Below, piece after piece: positions 52,090 to 60,269 of a stretch of DNA of 64,000 nt. Location of the stretch: positions 248,001 to 312,000 of IMG/VR virus record IMGVR_UViG_3300030673_000004, one strand, 5' to 3'. The DNA is from a virus. Positions within the stretch are counted from its first letter, which is position 1; each line of letters begins with the position of its first letter. Below the pieces are notes generated by a model that searched no databases, had not been told where the DNA came from, and saw nothing but the letters and a program-made list of their open reading frames with translations. Position numbers and translations under genes: made by a program.

Positions 52090-55013
52090 TGGCGTGTACA
52101 TATAGCTTTAGAAATACAACTACATCGGATATTACGCTAAATAACTCATTAGTTATCCAGGCACTATCTACAAAAACAGTATTCGATGTAGATACAATGA
52201 CAGTAACCGATGCTTGGTCAATCGAGCATTCTCTAGATGGAGCTGGATCAGGAACAACAGAGATAGCTCAATTACTATCTACAGGTAGTCTTGTATTTGT
52301 AATAGATGGTATAGATCAAACGTCTGATTCTTTTTATCCCGCATGGAAGACATTCTTTGGAAGCATCGTTGCTACAAATGTGGCTGAAAGTGTTCACGTT
52401 TTAGATCAAGCTGGGTATATAGGAACAGCAGCACCAAAAATAAAAACAAATGTAGTAACTACTGCTAATGCTGTAGATAGGACAGGATTTTTTATTGGCC
52501 CTGTCAATACAACGAATACACTTACAGTATCATCTACAGGTACATTAATATCACAGTGTGATCGACAACTACTATATTGCATGCAACCAGGTGTAACACC
52601 GGGTCATTGGTTTCAGTATATAGACAGTTACGGGTCAACTATGACACCGGCAAGTAATTCTGCACTGTCTACATCAGTTGTATCCTCTGGAAATCTAGCA
52701 GTCGCGATCACATTACTTGGTGATACAACATCGCACTACCCGTATGCCGGTGTAGCGTTTGACTTTACAGACAATGGGTCCGCAACAACTGCTAACAAAG
52801 CTACATTTAATGTATCTGCTTATACAGGAATAACAATTACTTATAAATCCTCAACTGTTATTAAACTACAACTAGAAGGTAATGCTGACTCCGACGGAGC
52901 TAACTGGTTCTACTCGCTGCCAATTGCATCAACATCTAGTACAGTGACACTGACATGGGCTCAGTTTTCACAACCCACATGGGTATCTACTACACAAACA
53001 CGAGCAATTCCTACAGCAGCACTAGCAAGTATCAAGTTCCAATATGATACAGCGCAAGCAGCAACTTCATTTACTGTATATAAAGTAGCATTTACAGGTA
53101 CAGGACCATTCATGGTCTCGCCTACAGCGCTCTCAAAAAAGTATAGCGTTCAAGCAGTACAACTTATAAATCAATGGTTTAATCAATTCTACTATGAAGA
53201 TACTACAGGAACATTAGGTAGAATAGCATGGGTTAGTGGATCTAATGTAGATACAACAATCACAGTATCTGAGGGTATCGGTTATGGCATGCTGTTAGCT
53301 ATAATAGCAGCAGCGTCACCCGGTGTTAGCGAGACATATCGTAAACGATTTGATCATATGTGGGCATTTTACCAGCTAAATAAAGATGGTAACGGCCTAA
53401 TGAATTGGAAGGTACAAAACTTTAATGCTACCGTGGTTGGTTCTGGTGCAGCACCGGACGGGGATCTTGATGTTGCTAAAGCACTACTTCTAGCATATGA
53501 ACGTTTCATGGATGTATCTTATTTAATAGCTGCTAGAAAACTAATGGCATCTATTTGGACATATGAAATTATATCAAAAGTAACAACGTCAGGAGGAACT
53601 AGATATCTTATTGCGCCGGGTGACAGCTACTCTAGTTTCTTCAATCCTAGCTATGCTAAGCTCGCAGCAATAAAATTATGTGCATATTATGATAATGTAA
53701 CTACACATTATTGGAATACTTTATATACAGATACTCTTTGGTTTCTAAATGCAAATCAAACATCAGTAGGGTCATCGTGCTTCTATCTACCATCTAATTG
53801 GTGCGATAAGAATGGTACACCTGTAATAGGTAACTCATCACTAGGCTTTGGCTGGGATGCTTGTCGAGTATTATACCACGTAGCAGAAGCATTCTACTGG
53901 TTTGGTGATTCTGCAGCACGTGCATATCTACAAACAATAGCAAGTACTTCATTAGCCACAACACTCATATCGTCTCCAATGAGTTTACAGCTAACAATTA
54001 AACCGGATGGAACATCAGGTCAATCATATAACTCAACATCTTCTACATGGTCTGCTACAGCTACAAGTGACTACAATACAGCCGCTATAGGAACTATTCT
54101 AACAGCACTTACAACAACATCAACATTCACAGAAGCGCAAGCAGAATCTGTTCTAGACACAATTCTTGCATATACAACAGAAAATACAGACTACTTTAGA
54201 TTAGCACTTAAGGCTTTTATACTTTCTGTTATTACTGGAGTATCTACCAGATATGCCAAAGATGCTGGATCGGCATCAGCTATAGCATACATAGTAAATG
54301 TTGGCGCTCCTTATGGATCACAAACAGGGAATGCCCAACTAGCTATAATGGCCGATGGTAGTGGTGTTCAAGTAAGAACATACTCTAACGGGACATGGAC
54401 GACAAGTTCAATTAGTGGCTCTCAAGGAGCACAAGGAAACCAGGGGCCTCAAGGTACATCCGGTGGACCTCAGGGTAACCAAGGTACAACAGGAGCACAA
54501 GGGCCTCAAGGTACGGCTGGTGTGCAAGGAGTACCGGGCGCTCAAGGTAGTCAGGGAAACCAGGGTAATCAAGGACCCGCTAATGGTGCCCAAGGAGCTA
54601 CTGGAGCACAAGGGGCTCAGGGACCTCAAGGATTTCAAGGTGCCCAAGGAATCCAGGGAGCAGGAGTACAGGGGGCTCAAGGACCTCAAGGTAACCAAGG
54701 CCCTGCTAATGGGCCACAAGGAACTACAGGATCTCAGGGAAACCAAGGAGATCAAGGTGTAATTGGCACACAAGGAGTACCGGGCGCTCAAGGTAGTCAG
54801 GGAAACCAGGGTAATCAAGGAGCTAAAGGAGCACAAGGTACTCAGGGAGTACAGGGCACAACGGGAGCTCAGGGAGTACAAGGTTCAATAGGAACCCAAG
54901 GTGCGACGGGAGCACAAGGTACTCAGGGTAATCAAGGATTCGCGAGCATTGTAGTTGTCTCAACTATGCCAAGTACTCCAGCAGCAAACACACTTTATAT
55001 AGTGACAACCTAG
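52089..55013 (+). CDS. GH8 glycosidase fibre with collagen-like tail
   Basis: The product has 974 residues. An N-terminal beta region (1-350) is followed by a GH8 catalytic domain (about 355-735): SEGIGYGML near 393 with the general-acid Glu, and APDGDLDVAKALLLA near 454, the family signature with its Asp residues. Further GH8-like helices include GFGWDACRVLYH. GH8 enzymes cut beta-1,4 glucans, xylans or chitosan by inversion. Residues about 775-955 are Gly-X-Y triplets, then a short C-terminal end (TMPSTPAANTLYIVTT). No secretion signal, as expected for a virion protein. Probably a capsule or exopolysaccharide depolymerase; substrate unknown. Confidence 0.88.
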   Translation: MACTYSFRNTTTSDITLNNSLVIQALSTKTVFDVDTMTVTDAWSIEHSLDGAGSGTTEIAQLLSTGSLVFVIDGIDQTSDSFYPAWKTFFGSIVATNVAESVHVLDQAGYIGTAAPKIKTNVVTTANAVDRTGFFIGPVNTTNTLTVSSTGTLISQCDRQLLYCMQPGVTPGHWFQYIDSYGSTMTPASNSALSTSVVSSGNLAVAITLLGDTTSHYPYAGVAFDFTDNGSATTANKATFNVSAYTGITITYKSSTVIKLQLEGNADSDGANWFYSLPIASTSSTVTLTWAQFSQPTWVSTTQTRAIPTAALASIKFQYDTAQAATSFTVYKVAFTGTGPFMVSPTALSKKYSVQAVQLINQWFNQFYYEDTTGTLGRIAWVSGSNVDTTITVSEGIGYGMLLAIIAAASPGVSETYRKRFDHMWAFYQLNKDGNGLMNWKVQNFNATVVGSGAAPDGDLDVAKALLLAYERFMDVSYLIAARKLMASIWTYEIISKVTTSGGTRYLIAPGDSYSSFFNPSYAKLAAIKLCAYYDNVTTHYWNTLYTDTLWFLNANQTSVGSSCFYLPSNWCDKNGTPVIGNSSLGFGWDACRVLYHVAEAFYWFGDSAARAYLQTIASTSLATTLISSPMSLQLTIKPDGTSGQSYNSTSSTWSATATSDYNTAAIGTILTALTTTSTFTEAQAESVLDTILAYTTENTDYFRLALKAFILSVITGVSTRYAKDAGSASAIAYIVNVGAPYGSQTGNAQLAIMADGSGVQVRTYSNGTWTTSSISGSQGAQGNQGPQGTSGGPQGNQGTTGAQGPQGTAGVQGVPGAQGSQGNQGNQGPANGAQGATGAQGAQGPQGFQGAQGIQGAGVQGAQGPQGNQGPANGPQGTTGSQGNQGDQGVIGTQGVPGAQGSQGNQGNQGAKGAQGTQGVQGTTGAQGVQGSIGTQGATGAQGTQGNQGFASIVVVSTMPSTPAANTLYIVTT

Positions 55014-55014
55014 T

Positions 55015-55611
55015 ATGGCAACAACATTAAATTACATAAATGCTTCTGGTGTATCTAAATCCATAAAGAGTATAGCTTACTCTAATGCATCAGCAGTACT
55101 GAATACTGCCAAAACAGTATATTTTGGCAGTACTAACGTTTGGTCTGCTACGACAGCCGCATGGGTAACTGGATCAACAGATGGTCAAACTATGTACTTA
55201 GCTGCATATACGCCAGCAGCAGCGATGTCTGTTGCATCCTTCTCTATGATATTTAGTATCTCATCTAATTATAACGTGACTTGGGGCATTTATACACTAT
55301 CGGGGTCCACGTATACAGCACTTGCTAATAGTTACGGTACAACTACAACTGGAGTAACTATCACAGCAGGTGCTGTTTTAGGAACAGCAACAGAATACAC
55401 CTACACAAAAACATACACAGCGTCATACCCAACATTGAGTGCTGGGACAACGTACTATTTTTGGGTAGGTGAGCGGTATCAACCATATAATCTATTAAAT
55501 GGAAGCAGCGGGTGTCCTGGCTATGCACCAGCATGGGCAGCCGGATCAAGCTCCATGACATACACAGCAGGTGCAAAGAGTAACATTTACTTATCTGTAG
55601 TTGCACACTAA
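55015..55611 (+). CDS. Small beta-rich virion-like protein
   Basis: ATG 55015 follows the GH8 gene by one base. The product has 198 residues, rich in Thr, Ser, Ala and Tyr, low in charge, all-beta in appearance (TMYLAAYTPAAAMSVASFSM). It resembles fibre tip or adhesin domains in composition. Probably part of the fibre complex or its tip. Confidence 0.7.
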   Translation: MATTLNYINASGVSKSIKSIAYSNASAVLNTAKTVYFGSTNVWSATTAAWVTGSTDGQTMYLAAYTPAAAMSVASFSMIFSISSNYNVTWGIYTLSGSTYTALANSYGTTTTGVTITAGAVLGTATEYTYTKTYTASYPTLSAGTTYYFWVGERYQPYNLLNGSSGCPGYAPAWAAGSSSMTYTAGAKSNIYLSVVAH

Positions 55612-55632
55612 GCAGGAAATATCTAAAAGATA

Positions 55633-55678
55633 TCCTCAGGATTCTGTAAATCAAACAGATCACCAGTTAACCTGAGGA
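55633..55678 (+). promoter_or_regulatory. Hairpin sequestering the SD of the glycosyltransferase gene
   Basis: TCCTCAGG (55633-55640) pairs with CCTGAGGA (55671-55678). The 3' arm holds the GAGGA that serves ATG 55683. TCTGT/ACAGA forms a small hairpin in the loop. No T tract follows. Opening of the stem would be needed for efficient translation, so it may set or switch expression of this gene relative to the fibres. Confidence 0.55.
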
Positions 55679-55682
55679 CCAC

Positions 55683-56921
55683 ATGGAACTTCCTACTGTT
55701 TCTATCTTTACACCGACGCATAACCCTAAGCGCCTCATTGAAGCATACCAATCTATCAAAGATCAAGATTTCCTTGAATGGGTAATTTTATACAACAATG
55801 GAGCAACACCTATTGGCTTTGATGATCCACGTGTCAAGGAAGTTATTGATACCCACGACGGTGATGACAGCGCCTGGATTGGACGACTAAAACATGAAGC
55901 CTGTGCTTCCTGTATAGGTGATATCCTACTAGAACTAGATCACGATGATCTACTGATGCCCTTAGCGCTAGAGCATGTACGCGAAGCCTTCTTGGACGTT
56001 GAGATTGGTTTTGTCTACTCAAACACTATCCATGCAAATGCCGATCTAACCACGTCATGCCCACGTTTTGACGAACGCTACGGATGGAAGTATCGTCAGG
56101 TAAATGTCAATGGCAACTTACTTGATGAGCACATCTCGTTTGATCCGCTGCCCACAACAATCTCACGTATCTGGTACGCCCCTAACCACCTAAGGGCATT
56201 CCGTCGTTCTTTATATGAACAGATTGGTGGATACAATGTCGGTATGCGTGTACTTGACGACCTGGACCTCATGTGCCGTCTATATGCTATTACAAAATTC
56301 CGGCATATCAATGAAGGTCTTTACATCTATAGATATGAAGATAATACCTTCGCTAAAGATGGAATTAACCAAGAGATTCAAAACAATGTCTACCGTATTC
56401 ATGATATGTACATTGAGTCTCTTGCCGAGTCGTGGTCTACAGCGTGTGGCTTGCGCAAGATTGAACTCGGTGGCAGACTAGCGGCACGTCCAGGCTTTGA
56501 AACTGTGGACCTGTTTGATGCAGATATCATAGCAGATCTTAACAGTATCTGGCCCTTCAAGGATAACTCTGTTGGCGTCATCCGAGCTTACGATGTTTTT
56601 GAGCATCTTAAGAACCCCATATTCGTCATGAACGAACTGCATCGTGTGCTCGCTCCAGGTGGATACGCTATCATTCAAGTACCTAGCACAGAAGGTACAG
56701 GGGCAGCCTCGGATCCTACTCATGTGTCGTGGTGGAATGAGCGATCCTTTACATACTACACCCAAGCAGAGCGTGCTAAATACCTACCAGACTTCAAGGG
56801 TAGGTTCCAAGCACTACGTTTGTTCACTACAGAACCTGATGCAGAACGCTGCTGCTGGGTGCAGGCACACTTGATGAAGCTGGATAACGCTATTCGCGTT
56901 CCTGGAGAAGTCTTGATCTAA
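55683..56921 (+). CDS. Glycosyltransferase family 2 - SAM methyltransferase fusion
   Basis: The product has 412 residues. The first 230 are a GT2 (GT-A) domain: VSIFTPTHN start, LELDHDDLL near 85 with the metal-binding DxD-like acid group, and GYNVGMRVLDDLDL as acceptor-side segment. Residues about 255-400 look like a class I methyltransferase: LGGRLAARPGFETVDL, DVFEHLKNP and ELHRVLAPGGYAIIQVP. Fusions like this add and cap sugars. It follows the fibre genes, so fibre glycosylation is one idea; DNA or host-surface modification are others. Translation start lies beside a hairpin. Confidence 0.82.
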   Translation: MELPTVSIFTPTHNPKRLIEAYQSIKDQDFLEWVILYNNGATPIGFDDPRVKEVIDTHDGDDSAWIGRLKHEACASCIGDILLELDHDDLLMPLALEHVREAFLDVEIGFVYSNTIHANADLTTSCPRFDERYGWKYRQVNVNGNLLDEHISFDPLPTTISRIWYAPNHLRAFRRSLYEQIGGYNVGMRVLDDLDLMCRLYAITKFRHINEGLYIYRYEDNTFAKDGINQEIQNNVYRIHDMYIESLAESWSTACGLRKIELGGRLAARPGFETVDLFDADIIADLNSIWPFKDNSVGVIRAYDVFEHLKNPIFVMNELHRVLAPGGYAIIQVPSTEGTGAASDPTHVSWWNERSFTYYTQAERAKYLPDFKGRFQALRLFTTEPDAERCCWVQAHLMKLDNAIRVPGEVLI

Positions 56922-56953
56922 AGCCACAAGGCACAATCTCGTAGATATAAAAG

Positions 56954-56988
56954 AAGCCAGGCCACAAAGTGACTTGGCTTTCTTAATT
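56954..56988 (+). terminator. Terminator closing the fibre region
   Basis: AAGCCAGGCCAC pairs with GTGACTTGGCTT with one mismatch and one G-U, three-base loop, then TCTTAATTT. It also separates the converging minus gene. Confidence 0.75.
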
Positions 56989-57003
56989 TAAGGCACTGTT
57001 GTG

Positions 57004-57345
57004 CTACAGAATTTGGCCAGCATTAAGAGCATCTGCGGCTCGCAGTAAGGACTGTAAAAGTTTCCAGACATAAGCGTAGCTATTGAAGATTCGATCACGA
57101 TAAGATACATGCGGATCATAGCTGATTACTGCACCGATCAGTTCCTGGAGCTCTTCGAGGGCTACCTGTGGCCCATCAAATGTCTCTTTTGTCACGATAT
57201 CTATCACACTACCATCGTGGTTACCTCGCGATCCATGTATGAAGTATTTATACTTAGTGGCTAAGTTATCCTGAACAGTGATTATCTGCGTTCCACCATC
57301 GCGCAGGCCATCCAGACGTGTCAACTCAAGCGTGTGTGCTGTCAT
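57004..57345 (-). CDS. Hypothetical protein, minus strand
   Basis: ATG 57345 opens a 113-residue frame. The product is soluble with a beta N-terminal half (IITVQDNLATKYKYFIHG) and a helical end. I recognise no domain and see no clear promoter or SD. It stands alone between the fibre region and the structured RNA region. Confidence 0.65.
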   Translation of the reverse strand: MTAHTLELTRLDGLRDGGTQIITVQDNLATKYKYFIHGSRGNHDGSVIDIVTKETFDGPQVALEELQELIGAVISYDPHVSYRDRIFNSYAYVWKLLQSLLRAADALNAGQIL

Positions 57346-57379
57346 AAAGAACTATTTACAACAAAATACGACGAAGACC

Positions 57380-57408
57380 TTGACACCCATACAGTTTTGA
57401 AGTATATT
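57380..57408 (+). promoter_or_regulatory. Strong promoter reading into a non-coding region
   Basis: TTGACA (57380-57385), 17 bases, TATATT (57403-57408). No real gene starts for the next 870 bases, so the product should be RNA. Confidence 0.8.
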
Positions 57409-57448
57409 TTATTCATCGGCACGACGGCACGACGAGAGGCCGGAGCCC

Positions 57449-57477
57449 AACCGCAGCCACATAAGGGGCGGTTTTTT
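57449..57477 (+). terminator. Early terminator or attenuator in the RNA region
   Basis: AACCGC pairs with GCGGTT and runs into TTTTTT. It lies about 60 bases past the predicted RNA start, so transcription could yield a short RNA of about 65 bases, with read-through giving the long RNA. The short part contains a tandem CGGCACGA repeat. Confidence 0.65.
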
Positions 57478-57576
57478 ACGAGAAGAAGAGTAACTGAGGT
57501 TACTCACAAACAAACAAACAAAATCACCTGCTGTCAAGACGGCTGGTGCCTGACTTCAACCATGGAGAGCATGAAA

Positions 57577-57775
57577 ATGCATTGGCCGTAGCTACTTAAC
57601 AAAACAACACCTATGAGCTCTTAACATAAACATGTAAAGGAGACTTTCGGATATGCCATTCCTTTAGCTACTTAACAAAACAACACCTATGAGCCTTCAT
57701 CATGAGGTTCCACGAAAACCGAGTGATGCCTGACAAAAAACCTAGGGAGGAACTATACAAATGCCGCCTACGTGA
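57577..57775 (+). other. Three SD-led minigenes of four codons
   Basis: ATG 57577 (Met-His-Trp-Pro, TAG), ATG 57653 (Met-Pro-Phe-Leu, TAG) and ATG 57761 (Met-Pro-Pro-Thr, TGA) each lie about 9-10 bases past a GGAG-type SD (57564-57567, 57637-57641, 57745-57750). In the first case in-frame ATGs upstream (57562, 57571) allow nine codons. Such minigenes in phages can trap peptidyl-tRNA or act as leader peptides. They may also be chance within a structured RNA. Confidence 0.4.
57589..57694 (+). repeat. Two copies of a 30-base direct repeat
   Basis: 57589-57618 and 57665-57694 are identical over 30 bases, 76 bases apart. Each begins with the TAG stop codon of a minigene (TAGCTACTTAACAAAACAAC start). 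The repeat is not palindromic. The 46 bases between differ from flanking DNA. Confidence 0.85.
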
Positions 57776-58201
57776 TCTTACTTTGTGTGTTTTTTGTTTT
57801 TCAACGAATAGAAACTTGAGCTAGTTGATGAGATAAACCAGTTGTTGAAAGGTGCAAAACCAATGCGATGTAGGTAAAAATACCCAGCGTTACTTAGGTT
57901 GCTAACGAGAGTTAAAAATGACTAGGATGTTGCTCCAGCATTAGCCGAAACCTAGTGAGGGAGCACCTCCAACCTCTACTGAGAAAGTCAAACGTTCAGC
58001 CGATTTTCAGTAGTTGTAAGTTTAATAATTGAAACGTGCATATGTCCTCGTGGCTTCTCAGGACTGGCATTTGCTAAAATAAATTGCCCGAGAAGTAAAA
58101 GCCGCATAAGATACTTACAAGTAGTTTAATAGCTCTTATACAGCTATTAAACCATAACGGTAAGCTAGCTTAGCGGCTTTTGCATTTTATAAACATTTAA
58201 C

Positions 58202-58230
58202 GTGACATACATACAAAATTAATGTATATT
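58202..58230 (+). promoter_or_regulatory. Promoter of the radical SAM pair
   Basis: GTGACA (58202-58207), 17 bases, TATATT (58225-58230). The spacer ATACAAAATTAATG is identical to that of the repeated cassettes; the leader after the -10 is not. Confidence 0.75.
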
Positions 58231-58276
58231 GTATTCAAGCAAGAGCTAAACAAATAAGCACAAGGAGCACAGGCCA

Positions 58277-58981
58277 GTGCCACAAGAAAATCCCGGCAAG
58301 CGTGTCTACATCAATATCCTGAACAAGTGCAATGAGCGATGTCCCTTCTGCTGTATGTACAGTGGACCTGAGAAAAACACGATCATGCCGTTTTCTACAT
58401 TTGAAGATATTCTCCAGAACGAACGTACAGGCCCTCTTGTTGAAGTTCAACTTGAGGGAGGTGAGCCTTTACTGCACCCAAATCTATACCTGTTCTTAGA
58501 ATATATCCACTACCTAGATGTACCTAAGATCATCATTACCACAAATGGTATTCTTCTGCGCAAACATCTGCCTAAACTGACGGAGTTTGCAAGCAGAACA
58601 CAAACAACTCTCGTGATTAAAGTTAGTGTAAACTCGCACCTCCTCAAGCAGCCGACTAAACTTGGCATGGATCACTTTGAGCAGCTCAAAGATCTATACC
58701 TCGCTACCGAATTCCTCCCGAATGTAATCATCCTGTTCAATGTTCGACTGCGAGCAAATCATGAAGATGATGATATTGTAGAAGGGCTGCGCAGAACAGA
58801 CTTGCTGAAACACTCCAATGTCTTCCAGCTACAATCTTACGGAAGATACTCAGAACAAACCGAATATGAAAAGCCTGTAATCGTACAGAACATTAAACAA
58901 TGGAACATCTACTCCAGTGATGGTATCTGTTTCGGGCAGGATCTAGTTGCGAGAAGTAATCATGAAAAGGATGTGAGGTAA
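58277..58981 (+). CDS. Radical SAM protein
   Basis: GTG 58277 lies 9 bases past AAGGAG. The 234-residue product has the CX3CX2C cluster motif CNERCPFC (Cys about 17, 21, 24), LEGGEPLLHPN for SAM binding, and ITTNGILL. There is no SPASM-type C-terminal Cys domain. Such short radical SAM proteins modify peptides, nucleotides or tRNA; the substrate cannot be read from sequence. TAATG overlap with a second radical SAM gene suggests they work in one pathway. Confidence 0.85.
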   Translation: MPQENPGKRVYINILNKCNERCPFCCMYSGPEKNTIMPFSTFEDILQNERTGPLVEVQLEGGEPLLHPNLYLFLEYIHYLDVPKIIITTNGILLRKHLPKLTEFASRTQTTLVIKVSVNSHLLKQPTKLGMDHFEQLKDLYLATEFLPNVIILFNVRLRANHEDDDIVEGLRRTDLLKHSNVFQLQSYGRYSEQTEYEKPVIVQNIKQWNIYSSDGICFGQDLVARSNHEKDVR

Positions 58982-60105
58982 TGGTAACTATGAAATTTGC
59001 ACCACTACGTGAAGCTCGCCAGGAATCACACAATGTTGAGGAATACAAACTGCTCCCATTCATGTTTGAGTCAGGACCACGCCAGGTCTACAGTAACATG
59101 AATCTGTCCATCATGATTGATGATTACTGCAATGCGAACTGTCAATTCTGTGTAGCTCAACTACGCTACGAAAACCGAGCTAAGCAGTACCAGAAGCCCA
59201 AGATTCACAATGATGACACCTATTTCGCACGTCTGGATGAGATGCTTTCGTTTCTGGCACCGCTCAATCCTAGCATCAGCATCACGGGTGGCGAACCCAG
59301 CAAGTCCCGCAGGCTCCCGCAGATTCTTGAACTTAGCAATAAGCACGGTTACCGCAAGCGGACCCTGACGACGAATGGCAGTGGACTCTTTGATGAACTG
59401 AACGGCAAAACTATGCTGCAGCACATCATTGATAACAAGTTCCAGCACTTGAATATCAGCAAAGCCCACTATGATGAAGAGACCAATCGGCGTATCATGC
59501 AATATGATGCTAGTACCGGATATTGCTCGAATGAAATACTGAGCCGAATTGCAACTTATGCCCTGGCAAACAATCTGCGTCCTCGTATGAGTTGTGTGCT
59601 TCTCAAGAGTGGTATATCTACCCTGGAAGACATGATTCATTATATGGAGTTCTATCAGAGTCTGGGTATGGACAATGTCATCTTTCGTGAGCTCATGGAT
59701 TATGACAAAGTTTCTATGGACAACGCCCCAAAACTAGCGTTCAATCAGGAAAACAAAGTGTATCTTGCTGATCTGTGGAAGCAGCTTGACGGAGATACTC
59801 GGTTCACTCCTGTGCGCAACCTGATGGGCTACTACTATTATGTAGAAGTCTACAAGTATCAGAACGTAGACACATGTGTTCTGAAGGTGCCAACCTTGTC
59901 AAGCTGTACAACGAAAAGGCTAAGCACCCGGAAGTTGTCTACGAGATGGTGTTTCATCCCAATGGCAACCTTAATGGCAGTTGGGTTGATTCCGAAGATA
60001 TTCTTCAGAAATACCAGGGAACTCTGTAAAAGGACAATACATGTTTATTGCTGTTGGGCCGTATGCAGAAAACACAAGCGATCAGTTACCCGATGTCATC
60101 ATTGA
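58981..60105 (+). CDS. Radical SAM protein with C-terminal frameshift
   Basis: CNANCQFC (Cys about 50, 54, 57) and ITGGEPSKS mark a radical SAM enzyme. Protein-like sequence in this frame ends near residue 297 (YVEVYKYQNVD); after that the frame reads unlikely Cys/Arg/Thr-rich sequence to 60105. From ATG 59874 the -1 frame gives a sensible C-terminus (CSEGANLVKLYNEK ... VFHPNGNLNGSW) ending at TAA 60027-60029, 11 bases before the next gene, which has its own SD. So the intended gene is about 58981-60029 (about 349 residues) with one base lost near 59872, or a -1 frameshift. Confidence 0.8.
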   Translation: MVTMKFAPLREARQESHNVEEYKLLPFMFESGPRQVYSNMNLSIMIDDYCNANCQFCVAQLRYENRAKQYQKPKIHNDDTYFARLDEMLSFLAPLNPSISITGGEPSKSRRLPQILELSNKHGYRKRTLTTNGSGLFDELNGKTMLQHIIDNKFQHLNISKAHYDEETNRRIMQYDASTGYCSNEILSRIATYALANNLRPRMSCVLLKSGISTLEDMIHYMEFYQSLGMDNVIFRELMDYDKVSMDNAPKLAFNQENKVYLADLWKQLDGDTRFTPVRNLMGYYYYVEVYKYQNVDTCVLKVPTLSSCTTKRLSTRKLSTRWCFIPMATLMAVGLIPKIFFRNTRELCKRTIHVYCCWAVCRKHKRSVTRCHH

Positions 60106-60232
60106 TGTGTGCTCTGATCTTACCTATCAAGAACGCTGCAGGTATACAGAATTAATTGCAGACGCAATCAATAGAGGACTACCTAAAAACTTGTCCAGGG
60201 AAGACTTACAGCCAAAAGTACAAAAAGTTTAA
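60041..60232 (+). CDS. Small hypothetical protein
   Basis: AAAAGGAC precedes ATG 60041. The product has 63 residues, alpha/beta (MFIAVGPYAENTS). It overlaps the frameshifted read-through of the radical SAM gene, which supports ending that gene at 60029. Function unknown. Confidence 0.65.
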   Translation: MFIAVGPYAENTSDQLPDVIIDVCSDLTYQERCRYTELIADAINRGLPKNLSREDLQPKVQKV

Positions 60233-60269
60233 CCTAGACATACGGCAACACATAGGATATATTAAGACT

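Larger units (their letters stand above)
57415..58185 (+). ncRNA. Candidate large structured RNA (about 770 bases)
   Basis: No plausible gene lies here, but by-eye helices are dense: GAGTAAC/GTTACTC (57488-57505), CATCA-GGTT/AACC-TGATG (57698-57728), TTTCAAC/GTTGAAA (57799-57850) and AGGTTG/CAACCT (57896-57975). The last encloses a likely H-type pseudoknot: ACTAGG/CCTAGT (57921-57926, 57951-57956) crossed by TGCTCC/GGAGCA (57931-57936, 57960-57965). Next come CTACTGA/TCAGTAG (57976-58013), GTAAGT/ACTTAC (58016-58118) enclosing CTTCTC/GAGAAG, an 11-base hairpin (58124-58152), and AAAAGCCGC/GCGGCTTTT (58097-58181) at the 3' end. Size and phage setting recall the GOLLD and ROOL classes, but I cannot assign it. 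Confidence 0.6.

Noticed and set aside
57334-57591. 85-codon frame overlapping the RNA region start
   Set aside because: It crosses a promoter, a terminator hairpin and low-complexity sequence (ACAAACAAACAAAC); no SD and an implausible protein.
57562-57670. tmRNA-like tag sequence (reading GCATTGGCCGTAGCTACTTAA as a tag end)
   Set aside because: No tRNA-Ala-like acceptor with G-U pair is found and the tag-like reading differs in the two repeat copies.
57589-57694. CRISPR array (two 30-base repeats)
   Set aside because: Only two copies, a 46-base spacer, no palindromic repeat end and no cas gene; the repeats begin at stop codons within a structured RNA.
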